Assembly (NCBI RefSeq): GCF_904831005.1
Contig: NZ_LR882982.1
Coordinates: 1,860,001 to 1,924,000 of the forward strand
DNA: 64,000 nucleotides
Direction: 5' to 3'
Source of the DNA: Microbacterium hydrocarbonoxydans
GTDB taxonomy: Bacteria; Actinomycetota; Actinomycetes; Actinomycetales; Microbacteriaceae
Shown piece by piece: positions 50,275-59,483 of this stretch. The notes below the pieces were generated by a model. It was not told the DNA's origin. It saw only the letters and a list, made by a program, of their open reading frames with translations, and did no database searches. Position 1 is the stretch's first letter, and every line of letters begins with the position of its first letter. Made by a program: the position numbers and the translations under genes.

Positions 50275-51083
50275 GCTCCCGACTGACCCGCTGGACGATC
50301 TACGTCCTGATCGCGATCGCCTTCGCCGTCGGGTGCGCCTTCCTCTCCCAGTGGCAGTTCGACCGCAACGAGGCGAGAGCCGAGCAGATCTCGCTGGTCG
50401 AGCAGAACTATGACGCCGACCCCGTTCCGTTGATCGAACTCATCGGAGCAGACGGCGAGCTCGCGGCCGGCGACGTCTGGCACCCGGTGGTGCTCACGGG
50501 CGAATACCTGAGCGACAAGCAGCTGCTCGTACGGAATCGTCCTCATGGCGGCACGAGCGCGTTCGAGGTGCTGGTGCCGTTCCGCGACTCGGACGGGCGG
50601 ATCATCATCGTCGACCGGGGCTGGGTACCGCCGGGCGATGGAGAGTCGCCGGATGCCGTTCCCGCGCCGCCCGACGGTGAGGTCGAGGTCATCGTGCGCC
50701 TGCGACCGGGCGAGCAGCTGCCCGCCTCAGGGCGCGGCGCACCTGACGGGCAGGTCCCGACGATCAACCTGCCGTCGATCGCCGGGATCATCGGAGGCGA
50801 CGTCGTGACCGGCGCCTACGGCCAGATCGTCAGCGAGAGCCCCGCCCCCGCGGTCGTACCGGGAGGGTTCGACTCTCCCACCGACGACCCCGGTCCCCAC
50901 CTGTCATACGCGATCCAGTGGATCCTCTTCGCACTCATGGGCTTCATCTTCATCGGGTACATCATCCGCACGGAGATCGCCAAGCATCGCGAAGACCTCG
51001 AAGGCGCCCCTGCCGTGCCGAAGCGACCGCGTCGGCGCGATCGCGACGCCGCCGTCGAAGACGAGCTGCTCGACGCCTGCTGA
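50271..51083 (+). CDS. SURF1-family cytochrome oxidase assembly protein
   Basis: This is a 270-residue protein with one membrane helix at each end (about residues 8-26 and 210-230). Between them is the SURF1 domain: LSQWQFDRN, PVVLTGEYLSDKQLLVRNRPHGG, and FEVLVPF with VDRGWVPPGD. SURF1 helps heme a insertion or assembly of cytochrome c oxidase. The C-terminal tail is highly charged and probably cytoplasmic. GTG start overlapping the previous gene. Confidence 0.9.
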   Translation: MSSRLTRWTIYVLIAIAFAVGCAFLSQWQFDRNEARAEQISLVEQNYDADPVPLIELIGADGELAAGDVWHPVVLTGEYLSDKQLLVRNRPHGGTSAFEVLVPFRDSDGRIIIVDRGWVPPGDGESPDAVPAPPDGEVEVIVRLRPGEQLPASGRGAPDGQVPTINLPSIAGIIGGDVVTGAYGQIVSESPAPAVVPGGFDSPTDDPGPHLSYAIQWILFALMGFIFIGYIIRTEIAKHREDLEGAPAVPKRPRRRDRDAAVEDELLDAC

Positions 51084-51107
51084 CGCGATGGACGGCGGGG
51101 AGGCCGT

Positions 51108-51542
51108 TCACTCCGTCCAGGGCATCGGCTTCTCGGGCAGACGCGCACCGTCGTCGGGGAGGTGCGGCAGTTCTTCGCCACCCGCCCTGATGCACAGCCA
51201 ACGCAGTTCACCCGCGCTGTCGGGGCGGCAGCGCCATGTGCGCGCCACCCCTTGTCCGACTCGGATCACCGTGCCCGGGCCGACCTCGACGACCTCGTCG
51301 TCGAGCCCCATCTGACCGCGGCCATCGAGGAACACGTAGAGTTCCTCGATGCGCGAATGGGTGTGCCAGTACCCCGCCTGCTCACCGGGGGCCAGCGCAT
51401 TCGCAGTGAGCCCGATGAACTGCATCGTCAGCTCGTGGTCGACGACGCGTCGTCCATCACGCGAGCGTGCCTCGTCGAAGCCGCCGTGGTGCCCGCGCCA
51501 CTCATCGAGAGCGCCGATCTCGACGATCTCGAAGGCGCTCAT
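51108..51542 (-). CDS. Cupin domain protein
   Basis: The 144-residue single-cupin protein has motif 1 in PGEQAGYWHTHSRIEELYVFLDGRGQ (metal ligands His-x-His and Glu), and motif 2 around PGTVIRVGQGVARTWR lacking the usual second His. A metal site may therefore be incomplete. ATG 51542 overlaps the end of the PdxH-like gene, so they are coupled. The substrate is unknown. Confidence 0.85.
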   Translation of the reverse strand: MSAFEIVEIGALDEWRGHHGGFDEARSRDGRRVVDHELTMQFIGLTANALAPGEQAGYWHTHSRIEELYVFLDGRGQMGLDDEVVEVGPGTVIRVGQGVARTWRCRPDSAGELRWLCIRAGGEELPHLPDDGARLPEKPMPWTE

Positions 51543-52156
51543 GAGGTGCTCCCGACACCGGCCGGCTCGGCCGCTCGGCCGCTGAGCGTGCGAGTCCAGC
51601 CGTCGACTGTGGCCTCATAGACGAGGCGCGAGTGGCGCCGATCGCGCTCGCCCTGCCAGAACTCGACACGGGTCGGGACTATGCGCCAGAGCACCCAATC
51701 TCCATCCGCGACGTCTGCCCGTGCGGCCGCCGAGCGGGCGGCGAGATCGGCTGCGCTCTCTGCGGGCGTCGCCTCCTCGACACGGCCGCGCACGCGGACG
51801 GCGCGGACCTGCGGCTGCCACCAGAAGTTCAGGGCCGCCGCCGGTGCGACCGCGAGCTGCTCGCCCTTGCGTGAAGACCTCGTGCTCGCAAAACCCCATC
51901 CCCGCTCATCGACACGCTTCAGAATGAGGGTGCGCGCATCGGGGATCCCATCGACGTCCACGGTCGCGAGGGTCGCGGTATGCGGCTCGGCCACCCCTGC
52001 GGCCGCCGCCTCCCCCAGCCACGCGGCGAAGAGATCGGCAGGGTCGCCCGGCAGGTCATGGGTGTCCCACTCGGGGGCGACCCCGGTCAGGGCATGCCGC
52101 CCTCTCAGCCAGTCATTGAGGTGAACAAGGTCGAGATCTGAGTCTTGGTGCGTCAC
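51539..52156 (-). CDS. Pyridoxamine 5'-phosphate oxidase family protein (PdxH/PhzG-like)
   Basis: The 205-residue FMN protein has PHTATLATVDVDGIPDARTLILKRVDERG at the flavin-binding strand pair. It continues with RKGEQLAVAP, ALNFWWQPQVRAVRVRG, and the C-terminal signature VEFWQGERDRRHSRL. This layout fits PNP/PMP oxidase, but the final Arg-Leu-Ala-Pro ending of true PdxH is replaced, so a PhzG-like or other substrate is possible. A GTG start at 52156 has CATAGT seven bases upstream. Confidence 0.85.
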   Translation of the reverse strand: MTHQDSDLDLVHLNDWLRGRHALTGVAPEWDTHDLPGDPADLFAAWLGEAAAAGVAEPHTATLATVDVDGIPDARTLILKRVDERGWGFASTRSSRKGEQLAVAPAAALNFWWQPQVRAVRVRGRVEEATPAESAADLAARSAAARADVADGDWVLWRIVPTRVEFWQGERDRRHSRLVYEATVDGWTRTLSGRAAEPAGVGSTS

Positions 52157-52187
52157 ACCCTCGACTATGCCACGACAGGCGCGCGGG

Positions 52188-53786
52188 TCAGGCGAGCTCG
52201 ATCAGGTCCTGGTACTCCTGGCTCCAGATGTCTTCGACACCGTCGGGCAGGATCAGCACGCGCTCGGGATTGAGCGACTGCACGGCGCCGGGGTCGTGCG
52301 AGACGAGCACGACGGCACCCTCGTAGTGCGCGAGAGCGCCGAGGATCTCCTCGCGCGACGCGGGATCGAGGTTGTTCGTCGGCTCATCGAGCAGGAGCAG
52401 GTTCGCCGACGACACGACGAGCGTCGCGAGCGAGAGACGCGTCTTCTCGCCACCGGAGAGCACGCCTGCGGGCTTCAGGACGTCGTCGCCCGTGAACAGG
52501 AACGAGCCGAGCACCTTCCGCGCTTCCATCTCGGTGATGTGCGGCGCGGCCGACACCATGTTCTCGAGCACCGAGCGGTTGACGTCGAGGTTCTCGTGCT
52601 CCTGCGCGTAGTACCCGACCTTGAGCCCGTGCCCCGGCTCGAGCTGACCCGTGTCGGGCTGGTCGACGCCCGCGAGCATCCGCAGCAGAGTGGTCTTTCC
52701 CGCACCGTTCAGACCGAGCACGACGACCTTGGATCCGCGGTCGATCGCGAGATCGACATCCGTGAAGATCTCGAGCGAGCCGTACGACTTCGAGAGTCCC
52801 GTGGCCATCATCGGCGTCTTCCCGCACGGCGCCGGCTTCGGGAAGCGCAGCTTCGCCACCCGGTCTTCCTGGCGCACGTCGTCGAGACCTGCGAGCAGCT
52901 TCTCGGCACGAGCGATCATCTGGTGAGCGGCTGCGGCCTTCGAGGCCTTCGCACCGAAGCGCGCTGCCTGCAGCTGCAGGGTCGTCGCCTTCTTCTCGGC
53001 GTTCGCACGCTCCTTCTTGCGCCGTTCCTCGTCTGCCACCCGCTGACGCAGGTAGTTCTTCCAGTTCATGTTGTACGTGTCGATGATCTGGCGATTGGCG
53101 TCGAGGTAGAACACCCGGTTCACGGTCTCGCCGACCAGCTCGACGTCGTGGCTGATCACGATCAGCCCGCCCTTGTAGTTCTTGAGGAACTCACGCAGCC
53201 ACACGACGCTGTCGGCGTCGAGGTGGTTGGTCGGCTCGTCGAGGATCATCGTCTCGGCGTCGGAGAACAGGATGCGCGCGAGCTCGATTCGACGACGCTG
53301 GCCGCCCGACAGTGTCGAGAGCGGCTGGTCGAGGATGCGGTCGGGCAGCGACAGGTTGTTCGCGATGGATGCCGCCTCGGCCTCGGCCGCGTAGCCTCCC
53401 TGCGCCTCGAACTCCTCGGTGAGACGCGCGTAGCGCTTCATCGCCTTCTCGGCCACCGCGGGGTCATCCGACCCCATGGCGAGCGAGGCCTCGGTCATTC
53501 CGAGGTTCAGCTGGCCGAGTCCGCGTGCATCGAGGATCCTCGTGCGCGCGAGATCCTCGGGATTTCCCGAGCGCGGGTCCTGCGGCAGGTAGCCGAGCTC
53601 GCCGGAACGGGTGACGCTGCCGCCGGAGGGGAGGACATCGCCGGCGAGCACCTTGGTGAGGGTGGTCTTGCCTGCACCGTTGCGGCCGACGAGACCGATC
53701 TTGTCTCCGTCGCTCACACGGAACGACACGTTCTCCATCAGGAGGCGTGCGCCCACGCGGATCTCGAGTTCGTGCACGGCAAGCAC
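52188..53786 (-). CDS. ABC-F family ATPase
   Basis: This 532-residue protein has two ABC cassettes and no membrane segment. Cassette 1 has [24 protein letters not shown] and ILDEPTNHLD. A roughly 80-residue helical linker (YLRQRVADEERRKKERANAEKK) follows. Cassette 2 has [23 protein letters not shown] and LLDEPTNNLD. ABC-F proteins act on the ribosome E-site, in translation control or antibiotic protection; this looks like the common housekeeping actinobacterial type. GTG start at 53786 leading LAVHELEIRVG. A TATACT -10 box lies at 53839-53844 (minus strand). Confidence 0.92.
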   Translation of the reverse strand: MLAVHELEIRVGARLLMENVSFRVSDGDKIGLVGRNGAGKTTLTKVLAGDVLPSGGSVTRSGELGYLPQDPRSGNPEDLARTRILDARGLGQLNLGMTEASLAMGSDDPAVAEKAMKRYARLTEEFEAQGGYAAEAEAASIANNLSLPDRILDQPLSTLSGGQRRRIELARILFSDAETMILDEPTNHLDADSVVWLREFLKNYKGGLIVISHDVELVGETVNRVFYLDANRQIIDTYNMNWKNYLRQRVADEERRKKERANAEKKATTLQLQAARFGAKASKAAAAHQMIARAEKLLAGLDDVRQEDRVAKLRFPKPAPCGKTPMMATGLSKSYGSLEIFTDVDLAIDRGSKVVVLGLNGAGKTTLLRMLAGVDQPDTGQLEPGHGLKVGYYAQEHENLDVNRSVLENMVSAAPHITEMEARKVLGSFLFTGDDVLKPAGVLSGGEKTRLSLATLVVSSANLLLLDEPTNNLDPASREEILGALAHYEGAVVLVSHDPGAVQSLNPERVLILPDGVEDIWSQEYQDLIELA

Positions 53787-53862
53787 AGGCGGGATGTCCG
53801 TTCTTTCAAGGGGATTCGGGCCGAGGGGCCAAACTCCCAGTATAGATCGCCCGGCTGAGTGT

Positions 53863-54198
53863 TCAGTCGAAGTAGAGCTCGTGGTGCAGACGGCATCCCG
53901 GGTTGAAGACAGCGGCGCAGGTGGGGCATGCTGTCGCAGCGAGGTAACCGTCGATGGTGAGAACACACGCGCACACGCCGCAGAGAACAGCCTCCGTCGC
54001 CCTGGACCGCATGGGCCACTGCCGTGCCTCGTGATCCGCAAGGGCCGTGTGGCAGAGATGGCACGGATACCAGTCTTCACAGCATGCGAACCGGATCGCG
54101 ATCACGTCGAGGGGTCCGCAGTAGTGATCGCAGCGGGTCTGGTCGTCGACGAGCAGTCCGTGCACGGTGATCGCGCCGATCACGATCGGACGATCCAC
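53863..54198 (-). CDS. CHY zinc finger protein
   Basis: The 111-residue protein is packed with Cys and His: TRCDHYCGP, FACCEDWYPCHLCHTALADHE, LCGVCACVLTIDGYL, CPTCAAVFNPGCRLHHELYF. This is the CHY zinc-finger arrangement, binding about three zinc ions and related to yeast Hot13. The bacterial role is unknown. The GTG at 54198 follows AGAGGTAGATGC; longer frames are unlikely. Divergent from DedA. Confidence 0.88.
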   Translation of the reverse strand: MDRPIVIGAITVHGLLVDDQTRCDHYCGPLDVIAIRFACCEDWYPCHLCHTALADHEARQWPMRSRATEAVLCGVCACVLTIDGYLAATACPTCAAVFNPGCRLHHELYFD

Positions 54199-54276
54199 GC
54201 ATCTACCTCTGCGGGGGGATGCGGTCGATACCTCAGGGTGATGCCCCACGTGCCCTCTGCTTCCTAGCCTTCTGAG

Positions 54277-54897
54277 GTGGATGTTATCAACGAGCTCATT
54301 CTGCAGACCGTCGCCTCGCCCTGGCTCTATCTCGTGCTGCTCGCGGTGACGATCATCGACGGTTTCTTCCCACCGATCCCGAGTGAGACCGTTCTGGTGG
54401 CCGCTGCAGCCGTATCGGCGTCTTCAGGCGACCTGTGGGCTCTCCTTCCGCTCGGGCTCGTCGCAGCCGTCGGCGCGATGATCGGAGACAACATCGCCTT
54501 CGCTCTCGGTCGCCGGCTCGGCACCACTCGCTGGGCCTGGATGCGCCGCTCACGCGTCGCTGCGGCCTTCGCCCACGCCGAGCGCGCCCTCGCTCATCGC
54601 AGCGCTGCTCTCATCCTCGGCGCCCGGTACATTCCCGTGGGTCGAGTCGCCGTGAACATGTCGGCGGGTGCGCTGGGATTCCCCTGGCGGCGGTTCGTTC
54701 CCCTGAGCATCGTCGCGGGGCTCAGCTGGAGTGCACTGAGCCTGGCGATCGGACTCCTGGCCGGATCCTGGATCTCAGACCAGCCGCTCGTCAGCGCCGG
54801 CATCGGCGTCGGAGTGGCCCTCGTCATCGGGCTCGTCATCGATCGCGTCGCCGCCGCCCGGCGTCGACGCGCGCCGGTCGCGCAACTGGCAGGATGA
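54277..54897 (+). CDS. DedA-family membrane protein
   Basis: This is a 206-residue membrane protein. It has IIDGFFPPIPSETVLVAAA (the conserved E and PxPSE turn), the G-x3-G-D region AVGAMIGDNIAFALGRRLG, and GARYIPVGRVAVNMSAGALGFPWRRF with the catalytic-type Arg. DedA proteins scramble or flip lipid carriers such as undecaprenyl phosphate or phosphatidylethanolamine. GTG start with TAGCCT exactly six bases upstream, probably leaderless. It overlaps the histidine kinase gene. Confidence 0.88.
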   Translation: MDVINELILQTVASPWLYLVLLAVTIIDGFFPPIPSETVLVAAAAVSASSGDLWALLPLGLVAAVGAMIGDNIAFALGRRLGTTRWAWMRRSRVAAAFAHAERALAHRSAALILGARYIPVGRVAVNMSAGALGFPWRRFVPLSIVAGLSWSALSLAIGLLAGSWISDQPLVSAGIGVGVALVIGLVIDRVAAARRRRAPVAQLAG

Positions 54898-56159
54898 CAC
54901 TCATGGCACGTCGTCGGCCGCGCACGCCGCGCGCTCCCCGTATCAGCCGCCGAACGGCCGCCTTCGCGGTCCTCGGCGTGACGAGCGTCGCCCTCTTCGC
55001 CGTGCTCGTCTCGCTCCAGAGCGTGCTGTATGGCACGGCGCTGCCTTTGTCCTTCATCCTGGGAGCCGCTCTGTGTGCGGCCCCCCTCCTGTCGCTCCGG
55101 CATCCGCGATGGGCGATCGCGATGTTCTGTGCCGCCGCGTTCGCGCTCCCCTTGTTGGTCGTGCCGCATCTGGCGACCGAGGCGCCCTGGCCGTGGTCCG
55201 TGCCCGCGCTTCTGACTTTCGTGCTCTTCGTCGGCGTCGTGACCTTCGTGCACGGCGCGCGTCTGGGCGTCGTGCCGCTCGCCGTCGGCGCACTGCTCTC
55301 TCTCACTGCTCCGCTGCTGCGCCCCGAGATCGTCTCCACTCCCCCCACCGCAGGCAGCGCCACCGCCGACCTCATCGTGACGACATCTGTGGCCGCCGCC
55401 ATGTTCCTGGTCGCCATGCTGATCGCAGGTCGGGTGAGAGTCTCAGCCGAGCTCACGAAGGAACGAGAGCATTCCGCACTCGAGGAGTCGCGCCGCGCGC
55501 TCGTCGAGGAGCGCACCCGGATCGCACGCGAGCTGCACGACGTGATCGCCCACAGCATGTCGGTGATCCAGGTGCAGGCGTCCACTGCGCGATACCGGCT
55601 CCCCGAGATCGGTGAAGCCGCGACGTCGGAGTTCGAGAGCATCGCAGCGACCGCACGGGGATCCCTCACCGAGATGAGACGGATGCTCGGCGTGCTGCGC
55701 ACCGAGGATCAGACGGCCGAGCTCGCACCTCAGCAGAGCATCGACGACATCCCGGCTCTCGTCGACACGATCCGACGCGCCGGTGTGACGGTGGGGCTCG
55801 AGATCACCGGAGCGGTCGCCGATGCTCCGCCGGCCGTGCAGATCGCCGCATTCCGCATCGCGCAGGAAGCGCTCAGCAATGCAGTGCGGCATGCGTCCGG
55901 CGCCGCTGTCACCGTGCGCGTGCAGGCGGACCTCCACGCCATCGGCGTCCGCGTCCGCAACGGGCCCACCGCAGCCCCGTCGGCGCCCCCGGGGGGAGGG
56001 TACGGACTTCGCGGCATGCGCGAGCGCGTCGAGCTGCTCGGCGGGTCCTTCACCGCCGGCCCGACGGCGGACGGCGGGTGGGAGGTCGCCGCCTCCCTGC
56101 CGGTGCAGGAGAGTGCGTCGAACGAGACCATGACCCCGATCACCGAGGAGACCCCGTGA
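54894..56159 (+). CDS. Sensor histidine kinase, DesK/NarX (HisKA_3) type
   Basis: The 421-residue kinase has four to five membrane helices (residues about 20-185) and then a HisKA_3 dimerisation helix with phospho-acceptor His in ERTRIARELHDVIAHSMSVIQVQA. An HATPase domain follows (ALSNAVRHASGAAVT N-box, GGGYGLRGMRERVELLGG G-box). There is no large extracellular loop, so it may sense the membrane. The ATG at 54894 overlaps the DedA stop; 54903 is an alternative. It pairs with the response regulator at 56156. Confidence 0.9.
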   Translation: MTLMARRRPRTPRAPRISRRTAAFAVLGVTSVALFAVLVSLQSVLYGTALPLSFILGAALCAAPLLSLRHPRWAIAMFCAAAFALPLLVVPHLATEAPWPWSVPALLTFVLFVGVVTFVHGARLGVVPLAVGALLSLTAPLLRPEIVSTPPTAGSATADLIVTTSVAAAMFLVAMLIAGRVRVSAELTKEREHSALEESRRALVEERTRIARELHDVIAHSMSVIQVQASTARYRLPEIGEAATSEFESIAATARGSLTEMRRMLGVLRTEDQTAELAPQQSIDDIPALVDTIRRAGVTVGLEITGAVADAPPAVQIAAFRIAQEALSNAVRHASGAAVTVRVQADLHAIGVRVRNGPTAAPSAPPGGGYGLRGMRERVELLGGSFTAGPTADGGWEVAASLPVQESASNETMTPITEETP

Positions 56160-56827
56160 CCATCAGCGTGCTCATCGCCGACGACCAGGCGATGGTCCGT
56201 GCCGGCTTCGCCGCCCTGCTCGACGCCCACGAGGGCATCCGGGTCGCCGGCCAGGCCGCCGACGGCGCAGAAGCGGTCACGCTCGCCGCCCGCCTGGATC
56301 CGGACGTCATCCTCATGGACGTGCGGATGCCGCAGGTCGACGGCATCGAGGCGACGCGCCGGATCCTCGGGCCGGGTTACCCTGCGGCGCACGTGCCGAG
56401 GATCCTCATGCTCACGACCTTCGACATCGACGACTACGTGTACGACGCGCTCGAGGCGGGTGCGAGCGGATTCCTGTTGAAGGATGCTCTCCCCGAGGAG
56501 CTCGTGCACGCCGTGCGCGTCGTCGCCGGCGGTGATGCCCTGCTCGCGCCCAGCGTGACCCGGCGCATGATCGAGCAGTTCGCCGGACGCCGAACGCGCC
56601 CCGCGAGGGCGGCGACCTCTCTCGCCGAGCTGACCGACCGGGAACGCGAAGTGCTGGTGCTCATCGGGCGAGGACGGTCGAACAGCGAGATCGCGTCCGA
56701 CCTGTTCATCGCGGAGCAGACCGTGAAGACGCATGTCGGCAAGGTGCTGGCGAAGCTGAGGCTTCGCGACCGCGTGCACGCGGTGATCCTCGCCTACGAC
56801 GCGGGTCTCGTCGAGCCTGCGTCCTGA
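56156..56827 (+). CDS. Response regulator, NarL/LuxR family
   Basis: This is a 223-residue regulator. The receiver domain has acidic DDQ, phospho-acceptor Asp in VILMDVRMPQVDG, the Thr/Ser switch in LTTF, and Lys in FLLKDALPEELV. The C-terminal LuxR helix-turn-helix reads LTDREREVLVLIGRGRSNSEIASDLFIAEQTVKTHVGKV. GTG 56156 overlaps the kinase stop by four bases. The palindrome at 56843-56860, just before the acyltransferase gene, is a candidate target. Confidence 0.92.
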   Translation: MTISVLIADDQAMVRAGFAALLDAHEGIRVAGQAADGAEAVTLAARLDPDVILMDVRMPQVDGIEATRRILGPGYPAAHVPRILMLTTFDIDDYVYDALEAGASGFLLKDALPEELVHAVRVVAGGDALLAPSVTRRMIEQFAGRRTRPARAATSLAELTDREREVLVLIGRGRSNSEIASDLFIAEQTVKTHVGKVLAKLRLRDRVHAVILAYDAGLVEPAS

Positions 56828-56842
56828 ATCGCGGCCTCGACT

Positions 56843-56860
56843 CACCCCTCAGTAGGGGTG
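56843..56860. promoter_or_regulatory. Candidate response-regulator operator
   Basis: CACCCCT (56843-56849) and AGGGGTG (56854-56860) form a 7-base perfect palindrome with a four-base spacer, between the regulator stop and the acyltransferase start. NarL-type regulators bind dyads of this form. It could instead act as a weak RNA hairpin. Confidence 0.4.
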
Positions 56861-56937
56861 CGAACCGGTCCTGAGGGTGATCCCCCGACCGGCACCGCGT
56901 TCATACGCTCCTCGGACACCCATCCGAGGAGGAATCC

Positions 56938-58254
56938 ATGGCCATCGTCGAGACGCCACCCCGCACCGCTCCCGCCGCCCCGCTGCCGGGCGGTCGCGAC
57001 TCCGGAATCGACCTGCTGCGCGCGATCTGCGTCGCGGGAGTCGTGCTTCTCCATGCACTCATGGTCGGCGTCACCGTCGCCGACGGCAGCCCGGTGTTCG
57101 CGAACGCCAGCGATGGCACCTTGTGGATCGAGCCCGTCAGCTGGGTTCTGCAGGTCATGCCGCTCTTCTTCATCATCGGCGGGTTCGCGGGCTACATCTC
57201 CTTTCGGCGATCGCAGGCGCGGGGAGCCACGGCATCCGACTTCATCGCGGCCCGTGTGCATCGGCTGCTGACGCCCGCGCTGTTCGCGATCGCGCTGGTC
57301 GGTGTGTCGCTCGCGGCGCTGAGTGTGGCCGGTATCCCCGCCGACGTCATCGTGATCGCCGGCTTCAGGTACAGCCAGCCACTGTGGTTCCTCGGGGTCT
57401 TCCTGGGGTGCCAGGTGCTTCTCCCCGCGCTCGCCAGCGCTCATGCGCGCAGACCGCTGTTGACGGTGAGCGCGCTGGTGGCGGCGTCGGTCGCCGTCGA
57501 CGCTGCTCGGGCGAGTACCGGGATCGAGGGCCTGGGGTTCGTCAACCTCGCGTTCGTCTGGCTCGCGCTGCAGCAGATCGGGTTCTTCCTTGCCGACGGC
57601 TCGCTCCACCGGCTGCCTGGAGCAGCGCGGGCGGCCATCGGAGCCATGGCGCTCGCAGCGCTCGTCGGCACCTTCGCGAGCGGGATCTACTCGCCCGATC
57701 TCATCGCCAACATCAATCCTCCGACGGCAGCGCTGCTGCTCGTCGGCATCGTGCATCTCAGCGCGGTCTCGCTGCTGCGCGGTCGTATCGAGACGATCAG
57801 CCGCCATCGGACGGCTGCGGCCTTCTCGGCGTTCGTGAACCGTCGCACCATGACGATCTACCTGTGGCACATGCCGGTGCTGCTCACGATGGCGGGGATC
57901 TCGGCCGCAGTCTCGCTCACTTCCGGTGTCGCCCTGCCGGAGCCGAGCTCCTTCAGCTGGTGGGTGTCGCGTCCGCTCTGGCTCGTCGTCGCGCTCGCCC
58001 TGACCGCCATGATCGCGGTCGCCCTCACGCGCATCGAGACGCGGCCGGCGCCTCGGCCCACGGACTCGACTCGCAGAACAGTGGTCGCCGCTGTGGTCGG
58101 CGTAGCGTCGGTCGTCCTGCTTCTCGTGGCGGGCACGACGATTCTGACGGCCGCCGTCGCAGTGGGCGGAATGGTGCTGTCGCTCCGCATCGCCCGCCGA
58201 TCACACCAGACCTCGGGCGGCGAGAGCGTCGCCGACCTCGTCCGCGTGGCGTAG
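56938..58254 (+). CDS. Acyltransferase family 3 integral membrane protein
   Basis: The 438-residue protein has about ten membrane helices. Near its start is GIDLLRAICVAGVVLLHALMVG, with the conserved Arg and His of acyltransferase family 3. Such enzymes add acetyl or other acyl groups to cell-surface sugars, lipids or antibiotics. A GAGGAGGAATCC site precedes ATG 56938. It follows the two-component system and is a likely target. Its last 54 bases overlap the end of the opposing EcfT-type gene. Confidence 0.87.
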   Translation: MAIVETPPRTAPAAPLPGGRDSGIDLLRAICVAGVVLLHALMVGVTVADGSPVFANASDGTLWIEPVSWVLQVMPLFFIIGGFAGYISFRRSQARGATASDFIAARVHRLLTPALFAIALVGVSLAALSVAGIPADVIVIAGFRYSQPLWFLGVFLGCQVLLPALASAHARRPLLTVSALVAASVAVDAARASTGIEGLGFVNLAFVWLALQQIGFFLADGSLHRLPGAARAAIGAMALAALVGTFASGIYSPDLIANINPPTAALLLVGIVHLSAVSLLRGRIETISRHRTAAAFSAFVNRRTMTIYLWHMPVLLTMAGISAAVSLTSGVALPEPSSFSWWVSRPLWLVVALALTAMIAVALTRIETRPAPRPTDSTRRTVVAAVVGVASVVLLLVAGTTILTAAVAVGGMVLSLRIARRSHQTSGGESVADLVRVA

Positions 58255-58794
58255 CGTCCTGACCACGAGCGGCACAGCGCCTCGCACGCCGAGACGGATG
58301 CCTCGCGCCCGCTGAGCCTCGCGCACGCCCCGGGCGAAGCCGGCGACCACGGGGATCATCGTGAGGGTCAGCGAGATCGTCATCGAGGCCGCATCGACGT
58401 CGACGCCGGCTCGGCGCAGCGGTCTGAGAATCCGACGCAGCACGGCCAGCAGGTCACCCATCCTGGTGGTGATCGTGAGCAGAGCGGCCAGCAGCAGCAA
58501 TGATGCCACCCTGACCGTGCTGACCCAGGCGGTGAGCGGCGAGGCGAAGATCCACAGCGCCGCCCCGAGAACCAGGACGAGCCAGCGCAAGCGCCACATC
58601 TCGACGAGCAGGATCGTCGCCGGCAGCTCGGCGATCAGATAGAGGGCGCACACGACGAGGAGCGAGACCGTGACGCTCACTCCGTCGTGCGCGAACGCCG
58701 ATGAGACCAGCGCGAGCACCGCGAAGACAGCCAGCGCAGGCCCCGCAGGCAGTCGATGGACGAGGCTCGTGCCCGGCCGGTACGACTGGATCAC
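58201..58794 (-). CDS. bioN: Biotin ECF transporter transmembrane subunit (BioN/EcfT-like)
   Basis: The 197-residue protein has about five membrane helices, and the coupling helices include REAQRARGIRLG, the Ala-Arg-Gly motif that contacts the ATPase. The short N-terminus leads YRPGTSLVHRLPAG. The GTG at 58794 overlaps the ATPase stop by GTGA. With BioY and BioM it forms a dedicated biotin importer. Assignment to biotin rests on the BioY neighbour. Confidence 0.87.
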   Translation of the reverse strand: MIQSYRPGTSLVHRLPAGPALAVFAVLALVSSAFAHDGVSVTVSLLVVCALYLIAELPATILLVEMWRLRWLVLVLGAALWIFASPLTAWVSTVRVASLLLLAALLTITTRMGDLLAVLRRILRPLRRAGVDVDAASMTISLTLTMIPVVAGFARGVREAQRARGIRLGVRGAVPLVVRTLRHADEVGDALAARGLV

Positions 58795-59483
58795 GCGCAG
58801 AGCCCGCGGTACACGGCCACCACATCCGCCGGGTCGCCAGAGACGATGAGCGAACCCTCCTCGAAGAGCACCGCCTGGTCGCATCTCACCGCGAGATCGA
58901 GGTCATGCGTGACGATGACGACCTGTGACGGCAGCGCGAGCAGCAGATCGGAGATCCGCCGGGAGTGGCGCAGGTCCAGCAGCGTCGTCGGCTCGTCTGC
59001 CACGACCACCTGTGGTTCGGTCATCAGGACCGATGCGAGAGCGAGCGCCTGCTTCTGACCTCCGGAGAGGTCCGATGCGGGCACCTCCGCCCGATCGGTC
59101 AAGCCGTGCTCGTGCAGAGCCGCGGCGACGCGCCGTTCGACCTCCTCGCGAGGCGCGCCACGCACCGACAGAGCGAGATCCTCGGCCGGGGTCGGCATCA
59201 GGATCTGCGCCTGCGGGTCGGTGAAGACGAATCCCACGCGTCGTCGCAGCGCCTTCAGATCCCGCCGAGAATCGAGATCGTGCACCGTGACGCGCCCCGC
59301 GTCGGGGAGAACGAGCCCGTTCAGCAGGCGCGCGAAGGTGGACTTGCCCGAGCCGTTCGCCCCGATGACAGCGATCTTCTGGGCAGTGAGCTCGATGCTC
59401 ACATCACGCAGGATCGACCGCCCATCCCGCTCGACGGTGACGCCGTCGACCGAGATCGATCCGACCGTGGTCTCAGGCCGCAC
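58791..59483 (-). CDS. bioM: Biotin ECF transporter ATPase (BioM)
   Basis: This is a 230-residue ABC ATPase. Walker A is GANGSGKSTFA, the Q-loop TDPQAQI, the signature LSGGQKQALALASVL, Walker B VVVADEPTTLLD, and the H-loop VTHDLDLA. The GTG at 59483 lies inside the end of bioY (11-base overlap). It powers the BioY-BioN complex. The spacing implies one transcript from the bioY promoter. Confidence 0.9.
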   Translation of the reverse strand: MRPETTVGSISVDGVTVERDGRSILRDVSIELTAQKIAVIGANGSGKSTFARLLNGLVLPDAGRVTVHDLDSRRDLKALRRRVGFVFTDPQAQILMPTPAEDLALSVRGAPREEVERRVAAALHEHGLTDRAEVPASDLSGGQKQALALASVLMTEPQVVVADEPTTLLDLRHSRRISDLLLALPSQVVIVTHDLDLAVRCDQAVLFEEGSLIVSGDPADVVAVYRGLCA

